Of a stretch of DNA of 60,000 bases, positions 23,187 through 35,400 are shown piece after piece. The first letter of the stretch is position 1, and every line of letters starts with the position of its first letter. Made by a program: the position numbers and the translations under genes. The notes beneath the pieces are model-generated. The model saw only the letters and a list, made by a program, of their open reading frames with translations. It made no database searches and was not told the DNA's origin. This DNA is from Hydractinia symbiolongicarpus (Eukaryota > Cnidaria > Hydrozoa > Anthoathecata > Hydractiniidae), in contig NC_079876.1 in NCBI RefSeq assembly GCF_029227915.1, positions 11,100,001-11,160,000 of the forward strand, in the 5' to 3' direction.

Positions 23187-24285
23187 TGGACCTTTACATA
23201 TTTATATTTCGTCACTTTGATTTTTGATTACTAACAACGCGCATAAAGGAGAGTTTACCATAAAAAAATATTCAAATTGCTTGAAAATTCGATGGAATGA
23301 AATAGCTATGAAGAGTCATCACAGCAGGAGTCCTTTTTTCCAAGGAAATAAGGACTCCCCAAGTCGAAAAACAGAAAAGTCCTTATTGCCTAGAGGGAGT
23401 ACTTTTTTCATAGGATATAAGTAATGGGGGAGTATTTATTTCCTGAAATTATTCCAGGGAAGTAATTATTGACAGTTACACCGTGTTTCTTTTTCTTAAT
23501 TTGCATGGGTATGATATTTACTGACTTTTTATGCTGATCTCTTTGACACATATATCCAATTTTTAGGTTCTATACCTCTTTAATCTTTGACATTGGCTAT
23601 TCCTTCAAAATGCCTCTTAAATTTCAGTAAAATAATTTTAATCAGGATAATATAATGAATTTCCTCAATATTAACTTTAGAAATTAACCTCGCGACAGAA
23701 CTTTATTTCACCAAGAAAAATTCTGCCGTTAATGTAGGAAATTTTATAACCTCTCTATTCTGATTTTTCCGACTTTAATTACAATTCAAAATTCGTGGAA
23801 AAACTTTTTGGCATCTTTATATTCCAGTTATTTAAGAGGAAAAAAAGCATACCTGTTATCAGAACCTTTAAACAGAATTTAAGATTTGTTTTAAAAGAAG
23901 AGTAATTTAATTCCAGACTTTGTTAATGTAAATAAAAAAATTGATGGCGCGTGAGCTTGTGGTTATGGAGTTTGATTCGTAATTGCAAGGTCCGTTGTTC
24001 GGTCCACAGGGCAGGAATGTTTAGCAAGTGTGTTTACTACAGCTACGGTTCAACCCATGCCATGTGAGAGAAATTGGGTTGGTAATTCCGGTGTATACTT
24101 ATTATATACATTCCGAACACAGGACCCACATTGAAGTGGCTATATCCTGTATAAATATTCGGAATAATATTAATATTAATAATAAATGACTTTTTTTATA
24201 AATGACGTAATAAGACTGAAAAAGCCTATCAAAAGTTATGAAGAAGAGACGGTATCAGTCCTCAACTGGTCATAATATCTTCAAA
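23187..24285. other. Intergenic, nothing recognised
   Basis: AT-rich sequence with no convincing coding or repeat structure. Confidence 0.35.
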
Positions 24286-24850
24286 ATATATAGGAGGAAA
24301 ATTCAAAGATAATAGGGCTAATGAAGTTAAGTTGTGTTTTTATATCAAGAACAAAGTACGAACAAACCACGTTGAAAAGTAGCCTCACTTAATACAATAT
24401 ATTAAGTGAGGCTATTTTTACTATAATAATATACGGAAATGATTGTTTTTTAAAAGAAAAAGACGTTCTTTTGTTGTTGTTTTTTTCGGTGTCGGGGGAC
24501 ACCATTTTTGTAAAGAAAGCCGTTAAATTTATTTCAGCAAATCAAGTTGTTCCATTTTGATCACGTGATGTAGACAAAGTAAACCAGCTAGCAAAATGGA
24601 CATATTTCTTTCGGCGACTTCAAAAAGAATTTCGGCAACATCAAAAGAAAATGACGATATCAACTTTGCCTGTTACAGACACACAGACACACTCTCCGTA
24701 TTATTATAACAGATATATAGAAGGAAAATTCAAAAATAATAGGGCTAATAATGTTAAGTTGTGTTTTTATATCAAGAGCAAAGTACGAGCAAATCACGTT
24801 GAAAAGTAGTTCAACTTAATGATATACGGAAATTATTTTTTAAAAAAAAC
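24286..24850. repeat. Direct repeat pair with a 14-bp hairpin in the first copy
   Basis: 24,286-24,460 and 24,716-24,850 share AATAGGGCTAAT and AAGTTGTGTTTTTATATCAA. The first copy alone contains AGCCTCACTTAATA (24,381-24,394) and its inverse ending at 24,413. Between the copies is a block with GCCTGTTACAGACACACAG and TATTATTATAACAGATATA, resembling Helitron 5' ends seen elsewhere in the window on the opposite strand. Confidence 0.6.
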
Positions 24851-25249
24851 TGAGACTTACTGCGAAATTGGAGTAGTTAATTTGGGAAAACTTTTGCTGG
24901 GTTTCAAGCGATTTTTTTGCGGCCAGAAACTGGCCGAGCTTTTTGATTGGCTAATTCTATTGTTCTTTGCCCACGTGGTCCATATCAGGGATAGCCCATT
25001 TCATCCGAATATTGGGGAAGTGGTTTCTTTCACCCTAACAAACATTACTAAACTATGAAGATTTTACCATAGTAAGATGCGACCAAACTTGGTAAACAAC
25101 TTTCAAATAAATTAAAATGGCCACTGAAGCGGACATTGTTTAATATAAACTTGGTGTTTCCGCTGAGTCATTCGTTTGTCTCTAAGCTTTTGTTTGAGAG
25201 AAACTCATTTTATTAACCTGGAAGAAGAATGCTTAGTTAACTAGGTCAG
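24851..25249. other. Intergenic spacer
   Basis: No gene or repeat end is recognised between the direct repeats and the partial gene copy. Confidence 0.3.
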
Positions 25250-27885
25250 ATTTTTATTTCTTTGTTCTGAGTATAACCAACAAACCTCCAAGATTTAGGA
25301 GTTAATTGAAAATATAGTGTAGCGTCTGAGTCTGAGTTAATAGTTAGGCAGTTGATTTCGAATTTCGCACCAAATTTAAAAACACTATTCGACTCTACTT
25401 TTCGTTTTCCAACACGCACCTCTTGACCATACTTAAATTTTCCATAATACTTTGCAAGAAAGATGCTTTGTACTGGTTCACTGCTCCTTACAAAACTGAG
25501 CGGCTTTGCAGGTTGTATGATGCCATTCTTTACTGTAAGTCACGTGGCGTAATAATTACAGAGAAACTCTTATAACGACTATAGCCTCGTTTCTACGATA
25601 TTTAATTATTGTGAAAATAATTTTATAAAGAAGAAATATTACATCAGAACTTCGCAAAGATAAAGCCTCCTTTTTAAGTTCGTTACAATATAGTAATGAA
25701 TAAACTCTTTTTTAAGTTGCTCTTTCTTAAAAAAGCAAATCAACAATTCATTTTATGGTAAAATTTAAACTCCGTTGGTTCTTTGTTTTTCCTGTTCACC
25801 TTTTTTTGCGGTCTTGCAGCATGCCATATAGATAAAAAAAAAAACCTAGGGACGAGAGTGCTAGATAAGGCAATATTGATATTTGGAAATTTTTTTCTTC
25901 CTTCTAAGAAAAACTAAATAAAGCCAAGATATAAACAGCTGGTCATGCTATTCTCCAGAAAAACAGATATATATAAAAATCACTGGGGTCGAAAGTGCTA
26001 GACTAGGCAGTATTAATATTTGGTAAATTTGTTCCCCTTGTTTTATAAAAGGCTAAATAAGTCATGGAATAAACAGCTAGCCATCCTATTCTCCAGGGAT
26101 CATTACCTGTTCGTTCTTTTCCCGCATAAGAAATAGATAAAAAATCCCTGGGGACGAAAGTGCTAGACTAGGTTGGTTTATAAAAACGCATTATGTTATC
26201 GTAGTAATTGTAGGAATAGCTATATTTACTTCAGAGATTTTTATTAAAAATGTCATGTGAAATTATTTTAACAGGCGAAAAATTTTTGAGTTTCGAATTT
26301 AACTAAAACATTTCCGTGGTTCATACAAGTATAATATTTTCTCCTGAATTTATGCTATACATGATGACGTCAACATATTAATATTAACTTGAATAGAAAT
26401 AAATTTTGCAATTAATTATTTGATGTTTAATACATTAACTTTGTTTATAAAATGTTTTATAATTAAAATGTATTTAATGATGTCATATTTCACGAATTTA
26501 TAAATTCATTTTTTTCATTCATTCATTTAGTATTTTTATTTTTAGATATCCAGAGACTAACGATATCCTCGAACTAAAACAATTACTATTCATCCATTCT
26601 AACATCGTTCACAAGAGCGATGAAGATGAATACACACCATTGTTGTGGACAGTACGAAACACCAACAATACATCAATGGTGGAAATTCTCATCTCACATG
26701 GGAGTGATGTTTGGGCGGAAAATAGATCAAAATTCAACAGTTATCATTTGGCTGCATCATATGATCGTCACTCAATATTAGATATGTTATGTCGACATGA
26801 TGCAACAAACATCAACCCTGTAAATGTTAACAACCGCACACCATTACATTATGCTGAATTGTATGGTAACATCTCATGTGTGGACGTTTTGTTGCGTCAG
26901 AAAAATATTGATGTGATGATCAAAGATAATCATGGAGGAACAGCTTATGATTGTGCTGGAGGGAGGTTGAAAAAACAAAACTGGGAAATAATAAGACGAA
27001 AATTAAAAGAATACGAAGTAAGTTATTTAAATAAATTGGAAAAGAATAAATTTGTATTTTATTTTAATTTGAAAATAATAAGGATTAAATAAATTTTTAA
27101 ATAAATATTTAGGTATGGAATGTTTTTATTTTTTTAAATTTTTGTGCGTGGTATAAGAAATTAAAAGATAAATTAAGAGTAAAGTTTTATTTTTTAAAAT
27201 TTCATAACAATAAGGAGAAATAATAGTGAAAAAACGGATGTAATGATTCGCGATGAGAAAAAGATGATATTTTTAAACGGAGTAAACTAATTAACAAATT
27301 GAATGTAGTGAATAAAGTGCGGAGGTTAAAAATAGTGAATACTTATAGTTTTAATAATTCTGACAGCTTTGATTTTTTATGTATGTAGAAATAATGAACA
27401 GAGACAGCGGAATAAAAAAGAGATAAAGTGTGATGTGTGTGAACATGCCAACCTGGGCGTTGGCGAAAGCTTGCTGAAAGATATATTTGGATATGTCGTA
27501 GATTTTGTCGTTCTTATTATTTTTTAAAATAAAAAATTATAATGAAATTAAAAAAAATAAATCTAAAAGAACAGAGAAGAAGTCAAAATACAATTTCGTA
27601 CCCAGACTGATTTATATTTTACATCTTCTGAAATTGATTGTTATCATTGAAAGCATGAATTGATTATTATAGATCTAAAAATAATTAAATAAAAAGTTAT
27701 TTAAAAAATTTAAATACAGAATGTCACGATGTTTCGTAATCCGAAATTATTTTGCATTTTTGCATAGAGATTGCACAAATTTCGCGTTATAATGTGAGTT
27801 ATGTACAAATTGACGCATTGTCTCTCATTTAGAACGCATGGTCACATGATGGCTGTTTTAATGTTGAAGTAGCTATACTTTCCAG
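25250..27885 (+). pseudogene. Partial duplicate of the HEPN gene 3' region
   Basis: 25,250-25,790 matches 52,030-52,640 and 25,840-27,885 matches 53,500-55,610, both in order and strand. The copy contains intron sequence, the ankyrin exon and the following intron. It lacks the duplicated 52,690-53,370 block and the last exon: at 27,886 it switches abruptly to a Harbinger-derived repeat. No HEPN, ATPase or FN3 exon is found nearby. Confidence 0.75.
26546..27020 (+). pseudogene. Ankyrin exon, degenerate copy
   Basis: After TTTTTAG (acceptor, like the 54,204 exon) the frame reads YPETNDILELKQLLFIHSN, then ankyrin-like units DEYTPLLWTVRNT...SMVEILISHGSDVWAEN, HLAASYDRHSILDMLCRHDAT and NNRTPLHYAELYG...CVDVLLRQKNIDV, ending EYE before GTAAGT. 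Compared with the intact exon, the first 29 nt are reduced to 19, a 10-nt loss that shifts frame: entering in the phase used by the intact gene meets a stop after nine codons. The body of the exon is still open, so the break is recent or the exon is entered in another phase. Confidence 0.7.
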
Positions 27886-28400
27886 TCTTATCCTGATTAT
27901 ACTGAAGAATAGTAACATAACAGTTATAAAGTAAAACTCGAAACAATAAAACAAATATAAAGACACATTTTTTTGTGTTTACACATCACAAAAGCCGCCA
28001 TTTTGTGATCATTGATTTTTCGTATTATTCGCAGTTTGACTTCATCTCCCGTTTTCCAAAAAGTAGCACCATAAACATACTGCCCTAAAACTCCTGAAAC
28101 AATTCTTGGCGAAAAAAATGAAGATGAAATTATTGAAACTAAATTTATTTTTGTGAGTAATTATAACACACTTGTCTAAGAAAAAGGGAAGTAGTGCCAG
28201 AAAGCATTCTTGCTTCAAAGGCCTTCCAACAGGTAAGAAACAGCCAGCTGCTTGGACCATTTTCGTCCCCTGGATATGTTGCCTGATATGTCAAAGCAGC
28301 TAGCGCCCGGTCTCCAAGTCAAGACGAAAGAACCTCTGGGGACAAAGTTGTGCGTAGACTTATTAACAAAGTTGATACTGTTCAAAAAGGAATATAAAAT
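27886..28400. repeat. Harbinger-derived repeat, fragment C
   Basis: Begins TCTTATCCTGATTATACTGA, matching 3388 and 56,614 onward, and runs through the CCAACAGGTAAGAA and AGCGCY phrases to about 28,400. It has replaced the 3' end of the ankyrin gene copy. Confidence 0.65.
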
Positions 28401-29511
28401 AAGATGAGCACATTTCGTGATAAAGATAAAAATCTCAAATTTCTAATTAACAATTACAGACAATAGAATTCCAACACCAACGATTTTGATTGATCTATTT
28501 TAAAAAAACATACTGCGTCTAATTCTAGTTGTTGTGTTTGGGTTAGCAGTCAAAAAATTCATTATTGAAGTGAAACTGCGTCTAAATTAGCTGTCAGCAA
28601 GTTTATTAAAAAAAGAAGTATATTGTAGACTGTATTCTAAAAACAGCAGCTTGTTTTGTAGCCCATAGAACCTTATGAGCACTTCAGAATAACAGATTAT
28701 CTTTATACCAAATTTAAATTAGGGTATTAAATACTTTACGACGTCAGACAAAAGCATTCAAACGCAAACGTATTTGACTGATTTAATTTAAATAATATAC
28801 TGCATGTTTGCGTAAATGATTGGGATTTTTATATACAATGTTAAATAGATGTCTGAAAATTTCATAAACAATATATAGCTAGCTGTTAGAAAATGTATTT
28901 ACTGGATCACATTTAAAGAAAATGAAAAACGTTTTCTTAATTATTTACAATTACTTTAAGGCTAGGAGATTCAAAAAGTTAAAGTAACAATTAAAGTAAG
29001 AGCCCTTCACGAATTTCCATAACTTAATTGATAAAAGGATTTATTCTTCTTTTAAGTATAACTATTAAGTTAAACTATTTTTTCATGTTTTAGGAGAATT
29101 CGTATTCGCCTAAAATTGTGTTTCCTGGAAGAGAAAAGCAAAATACTTATGTCATTGTACGGATGAACTTTGTTTTTAGTGCGGGCGTTGCAATGTTTCA
29201 AGGAAACGCAGAAAAATCAGTCTTAATAATATTTTGTCCGGAATTGTTGAACTAAAACTTTTTTAAAAAAAATAATTATTTGCCCTTAATTCCATCCGTA
29301 CCTTACATATAACATAGGAACAAAAGTGCATTTTAATTGGTTTGAGTGCACTGAATTTTAAGTTTTTATATGTTGACGGAACAGTAAAGTCGAGATTAAG
29401 TCATGCGATTCATTTTTCTTGTTAAAAAAATTAAAATAATTTGAAGATATGAACCTTCATTTCCTGAAGCTTCCAGAGAGCAAATTTATTATTTTATGTT
29501 TTATACCGATG
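28401..29511. other. Intergenic, nothing recognised
   Basis: AT-rich sequence with no supportable gene, RNA or element end. Confidence 0.35.
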
Positions 29512-29513
29512 TA

Positions 29514-30046
29514 CAGTATACTCTCCAATTAGCGGACACCATCGGTAAATCATTAAAGTGTCTAACGTTTGGAAAGTTTTACATTTTAAGCCGCAAATTA
29601 GAAAATAAGGCCGATTTTTCTATCACAAAGGAAAAATAACAAATTATAATATAATATTAACATAATTATAACGAAACAAACTTTCAATCTTTACAGATCT
29701 TTAAAGTCTTTCAAACAAATTTTAACAAATGACGGAGGATTACAGATTTTATTTCGAAATGTTTTTAATTATTTTTTGTTTTCTGCTATTTATCTTGACG
29801 ATCTTTAGCCTCTATTGAGATCGTTTATTTTTTTTGAACTGTCCGCTAATTGGAGAGAAAAAAAACCATATTTGCTCTTTGGTGCAAAAAATATTGTCTG
29901 CTAATTAGAGTGTCCCCTAATTAAGTGTCCGCTTTTTGGAAAGTTTTTATGAGTCTTTGACTATAAAACGGTCAGTGTATGAGCAAAATGTCCGCTAATA
30001 AGATGTCTTTGCCTTTTAGAGTGTCCCCTAATTGGACAGAATACTG
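29514..30046. mobile_element. Mariner-type MITE, 533 bp
   Basis: Ends CAGTATACTCTCCAATTAGC and, inverted, CCTAATTGGACAGAATACTG, flanked by TA (29,512-29,513 and 30,047-30,048). GTCCGCTAATTGGAGAG-type phrases recur inside near 29,840, 29,900-29,930 and 29,990, forming subterminal repeats. No transposase ORF. Confidence 0.8.
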
Positions 30047-30048
30047 TA

Positions 30049-32000
30049 TAAGAAAATGCTTTCAGGTTTTATTAAAAATTCAGCTTTTTGGAAACACAAT
30101 ATTCCTTTTTGAGAAACATTATATGCTAACAAATACACTTGCCTGGTGGATAATTAATATGACATTTGAAATATCATAGAATGGAGCTGCTATATTAGAA
30201 ACAGTTTTATGCAAAATTGAGTGCATTAAAAGCTTTAGTCATAAACGATATTCAAACGCTTTCTTTGATTAATAAACAATTCTTTACAACTTTTTCTTGA
30301 ACTAGTTATTATTATATAACATAAATGTAAATATGTAATAACTATTTTAAGAGCAGAGAAAGAGAAAACACGATCCTACGCGATGTGAAAATTAATGAAT
30401 TATACTCTTATTTTTTCGTTTTATGTTATAAATTCAGCTTTACTTGCAGAAAACTGTTGAGTACATTATTCTCAAATATCAAAAATCATAATAATTATGA
30501 CGTTTCCGAAATTTTATAATGGTTCAACGAACTGAAGTTTTTAGATCAATATAATATTCCTGTTAAATTATATTTAGATTTGAAGAACATAACTATTTTG
30601 GAAACAAGGCTACTTTCAGAAGGCTCCTCTATATGAAGAGTGTGACCGTAACATCGCGCTCACAATTGGCAATGGCAAACCAACTTTAAAGATTAATTCA
30701 GTATTCTCACCACAAGAGCATCTAATCACAAAAATAAATCAGCAAAAATTTGTTTTAAATTTTTCTTTCAATGGCATAATTGACTGGCATAACTGTAAGG
30801 TTTGCCTTTAATATTTTCTGAGCCTGAGCTTATGGGCGTTTCTGAAAATGGGTAAATTCTGGAATATAAGAAAGTATGATGATAACAAAACATTTATTTG
30901 GTTAAATTTCATCGAACCAGCCCAAAACCATATCAGACCAAATGTCAAGTCAATAGGTTAATATTGGAGTATGGAACTTTTAAGTAAAAGGACACTATAA
31001 TACCCGGTTTAGCCTTATTTTGTGGATTTCTTATGTTCACTGCTTTGTAATTAGTATTAAAAGTCATGAGATAATATATGTTTGATATCTACTACTATTG
31101 TTAGTGGATCCTGGGTTTGAATCACATGTCAGGTTGAGCGCTCAATCTAGGTGTGCCTTAAAAAATGATTGTGTTCGATTTACGTGAAATTTCTTCATAG
31201 CGTCTTCTTAGGTCAAGCAAGAATCGTTTTACAAAAAATCTTTTTACTTTTTTCAGTATTAACATAAAATTTATAGGTATATAATCTTTAACAAAAAAAC
31301 TATGTAATTTTGTTATGCCTCATGCAAAAGTAAATTCTATCAGAAAGGTTTGAAATTACTCCTTTTAGATAAATATCAATTTATTTAGAATATTAAAGAA
31401 AGCATGTCAATCTTTTTTGTTACTACATTCGATCAAATTTAGAACGGAAATGATTTTCTTCCATTTTTCGGGCTTTTCCACAAAATAACTTAAACTATAC
31501 CATTATCTTTTTTAGTAGGCTAATATTAAACACGTTTAATAACCATTAATTGACGTCTAAAACGTGCCATAGCAAAGTGTCTTCCAATTCAAAGTTCCCA
31601 AGCAACTTTTTCTTTCCATTTACAAGCATTATTTTGCATGTATCACTCATGAAACTTTAAATATGACAACAGGTATACATCAACAATCCTATTAGTTGTG
31701 CAATTTTGTATTATAATACCCTTGTGTGTACAACAATACTTTAATTGATTAGTTAATTTTAAGCCAATTCTCGCAGCTGACAGGAAAACAACATCAGCAT
31801 ATTTTTACACTAAGAATTGTAAAGAACTCAGATTATAATAAAATGCAAAACTTTAATCAACTCAAATTCAGTGCAAATAAAATGTCTCAAAAAGGACCGT
31901 TTCTACCGCGACAAAATTGTTAAATCAACACGGGACATACCACCCAATGCCCGCATGTGTAATTTAAAAATAGGATTGATCAATATGTGAAAATTCATCT
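30049..32000. other. Intergenic, nothing recognised
   Basis: Nearly 2 kb with no coding signal, splice-site pair or repeat boundary that I can support. Confidence 0.35.
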
Positions 32001-35000
32001 AGGAAAATTGGGTTTAAACAACAATTCGTGTTGTCATAGTAATTAATAAAAAACAAGTATTTCAAATATTTCTTTACTTTGAACTTTCACCACAGTGAAT
32101 TAGTTATCACAACATGTGATTTTGATAAAGCCATAAAGGCCTTTTGTTCCATTCCACATTTTTCATGCACGCCATATAATTTTATAAAGTTTACCATTTC
32201 CACTGCAAAATGTTAAAACATCAAAAAGAACTTTAAAAATGTAAACTCCTTCATTCAATTTGACTTTTACTGCTCTTTGTTTACACCATACGCAGGAATG
32301 TGTGTTTCGTTTAGCCTTTCTTCGTCTCGGAATAAAAAATGAACACATTGGTGAATATTTTACACGGAGCCAATTTATGTGCGAGATTACATGAGACACT
32401 AGCTGAGGCGGTAAAAGTTTTATTTATAAAGTGGGTTGACATTGATTTTCAAAAGAATGTCTTAAGATCTAGTGCTCATAATGTTGTATTTATTATAGTG
32501 TAGTTAAGTCTAGCTTAAGATAAACGTATTTCATATTCCGAGACAAGTTACCGAGTCACACCTTAGGTGGCTAGTGTTTGGAAACGAAACTTCAGGAACG
32601 AAAAGTTGTTTAATGACGCGCCGTTTATTCATTTTTGTGAAAAAGCGCATATTTCCCTTTGATTTTTTCAATCATTATGAGTCTTATATCATATGTATTG
32701 GATGTTGGATGGTTGGTTGTTACTTGTCGTGGATTTTAATGTATGTATTTAGTTCTTATCTTAAAACATATTGATTGCATCAATTATAAGGAACTTATAG
32801 CTAGCTATAACTAAATTACGTGCATTTTGGAAATTCATTCTGCAGACATTGATTCTATTTTTTATTCCATTTTATTTTATTTCTAAAGTTTTTACCAGTG
32901 TTGCTAATGATTTTGTATCTTTATTATGATGATACGATCATCTTGAAAATTTTCATTTCAGATGATTCTTCAGCCCAAAAGTCTTGACATCAATCAAATA
33001 TAATTGTAAACACAAGGTTTCACTTATTTATAGACAACAACATCATTGGTTACATCACAAATTTATCCCCAATGAAGTCCAGGATTTTGCATTTGTTAGG
33101 TTGTTGAGATTTTTCAAATCGAAGAGAAATAGGCTGCGTAGGAGCTTTTATATTATTTAGTATGTATATGTAGAGCCTAGCATATTTGACATTGGAAAAA
33201 AAGTACATCACAGAATTAAGACGTAAATCACGAAATTAGGACGTTTTAGCTAATTCAACCGGGAAAAATTTCCACTTTGTTTACTTGCATTTTTGCAAAG
33301 TTATTTTATGGAATAGAAACCACGAGGGTGCCGATAAGCCGCATACACCGTTAAAAGTGCGGGTGTTTTCTGGCGAGTTATGCGTTTTGAAAAAAAATAG
33401 GTATTTGCCTGAAAAAACCCACAAAGAACCGAACAATGCTTGAACAAACAAAAAATATTCACCAAAAAAACACTCAATAATTCACCACAAATTATTTAAA
33501 AAAGTATAAAAAATAAAATGAACTAACTATATATGTGGTACCGAAGTGCTTAAAAAAACTGTTTTTGATGGTTTTTAATAAGATTTACTTCATAAATAAC
33601 TTATACATAAGAGAACTAATCAATTTACTCAGAATTGTTTATGTCAATAATGCGTGTCCTATTCTATTTTAAAAGACGTATTGTTAAAAATCATGTCCGT
33701 ATTAAAGGTGTTTAATATCTAGTAGTAAGGTTTAGGCGACCATTAAGGAAAAGGTTTTGGTTGAGATAGGAAGCAGAAAAAGAAGGCAAAGTAAGTATTA
33801 TAAGTTGTTATTCATTTTACTGTTTTTTGTTTTGTATTTTTCCCCATTATGCAGCGAAATTTGAAAGTACGTCAAAATGCGTCCAGATATAATTAGAGGT
33901 TTACACTACTATTCCCACCGTGAATTATGTAATTGAATGAATCAATAATTAAATTTTGTGCGTTCTAATGAAACAACATATAAAGTAACTCGCCCGGTAA
34001 TCACGCAGTCTCTTACGTATGACGCCATAATATTTATGAATATGTGTTCTCGACTATATAGTATATCCAAATGTGTATTATGTGTGAATTGTTTTGTTTA
34101 AGCGAAACATTTCTTTTGAATTAAAAAAAAAAAAATTTAACGAAAAATTAGTACGTCTACCCGATTACCTTCACATACTGTAAAACCCGCATTGGCATTA
34201 TGAAAATGACTTTTAATCTGCAGTAAAATATTTTTTTACAAGAGGGCGGTTTAATCTTCCCCTATATGCATTACACACCTTGGTTGTTATAATATCAACC
34301 AATAAAAGTATCATTAATTAATAAAATACCACTAAGTATTCTAAATATTTGTTTACTTTGAACTTTCAATACATTGGATTAGTTATTGCAAATTGCGGCC
34401 GTAACAATAAACAACAGATTCTATGGTTCCCTCAAACAAGTTCTAGAAACAGGAAATATAATATAATTACGCTCGTCAAAACAAACATTTTTATCCAGCA
34501 ATGTTTCTCAACAAATTGTTGTTACAATCTTGGAGGAAGAAAGGCAGAAGGAGAAATAACTATTTTATGTATGCTTCAAATGTATTGAATTTTCTGTTGC
34601 TTTTAATTTCAAAAGAATCAGTGCGCGAAGTGCTCGACCAATTGTTTTCAGCGAAAAATTAATCAAGTTCTAAAATCTCCTTTAATTGGAATTTCTTTAT
34701 TCTGTGAAAGTCTGGCTCTGAAACATCGCTGTGTAGTAAAATTTGGACGGACAAAATACTGAATATATGTTGGTAAGCATTGCATGCAAAAGGTTTAACA
34801 AAGAGTTTCAAAATATTTATAAAGCTGGAATAATAAGCTTTTTAGAAAAGCTAGAGTATAGTTAACTGATCATATAAAAAAGTACCGATAAAAATGAGCC
34901 GGACAAAAGTTGACAAAACATGTGGAATATTAATCCTTATTTTTACTGATAAAATAAGATCCGATTCTAGAAATTATTTAGTTTGTTAACAACGGTATAT

Positions 35001-35400
35001 AGCACATGATGTCGTTGCTAATTATGTATTTGTTATAATATAATTACATCACTATGAAGTTGCAAATTCGGTATGTACTTCAGAAATTAATCAGATCAAA
35101 AATACTGTAATCGGTGCACAAAGCCAATCATATCCGGTTATTTCAATTTACGAATAATTTATTCACAAAACTGCAAAAGTTTAAGTTTAAGCGCAGTATT
35201 TTAATAAAATCAAAAAGTTGTTTACTGCCTAAATCATTTATTAAATGTCTACTATATAATGAGAACGTATACTACAATCAATTACTTGCAAAGTTATTTT
35301 ATGGAATAAAAACCACGAGGGTGCCGATAAGCCGTGTTTTCACTCGTTCACATTGCATCAGTATTGTCCCGGGACATTCATCGAACAAAGTGTGTGCGTA
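32001..35400. repeat. Degenerate repeat pairs (32.0/34.3 kb and 33.3/35.3 kb)
   Basis: TTTACTTTGAACTTTCA plus GGATTAGTTAT-like context occurs at about 32,070 and 34,350. GCAAAGTTATTTTATGGAAT followed by AAACCACGAGGGTGCCGATAAG occurs at about 33,294 and 35,288. The two spacings are similar (2.0-2.3 kb), suggesting an old tandem duplication. The GAGGGTGCCGATAAGCCG phrase also starts the 10,565 element. No gene is seen here. Confidence 0.5.
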
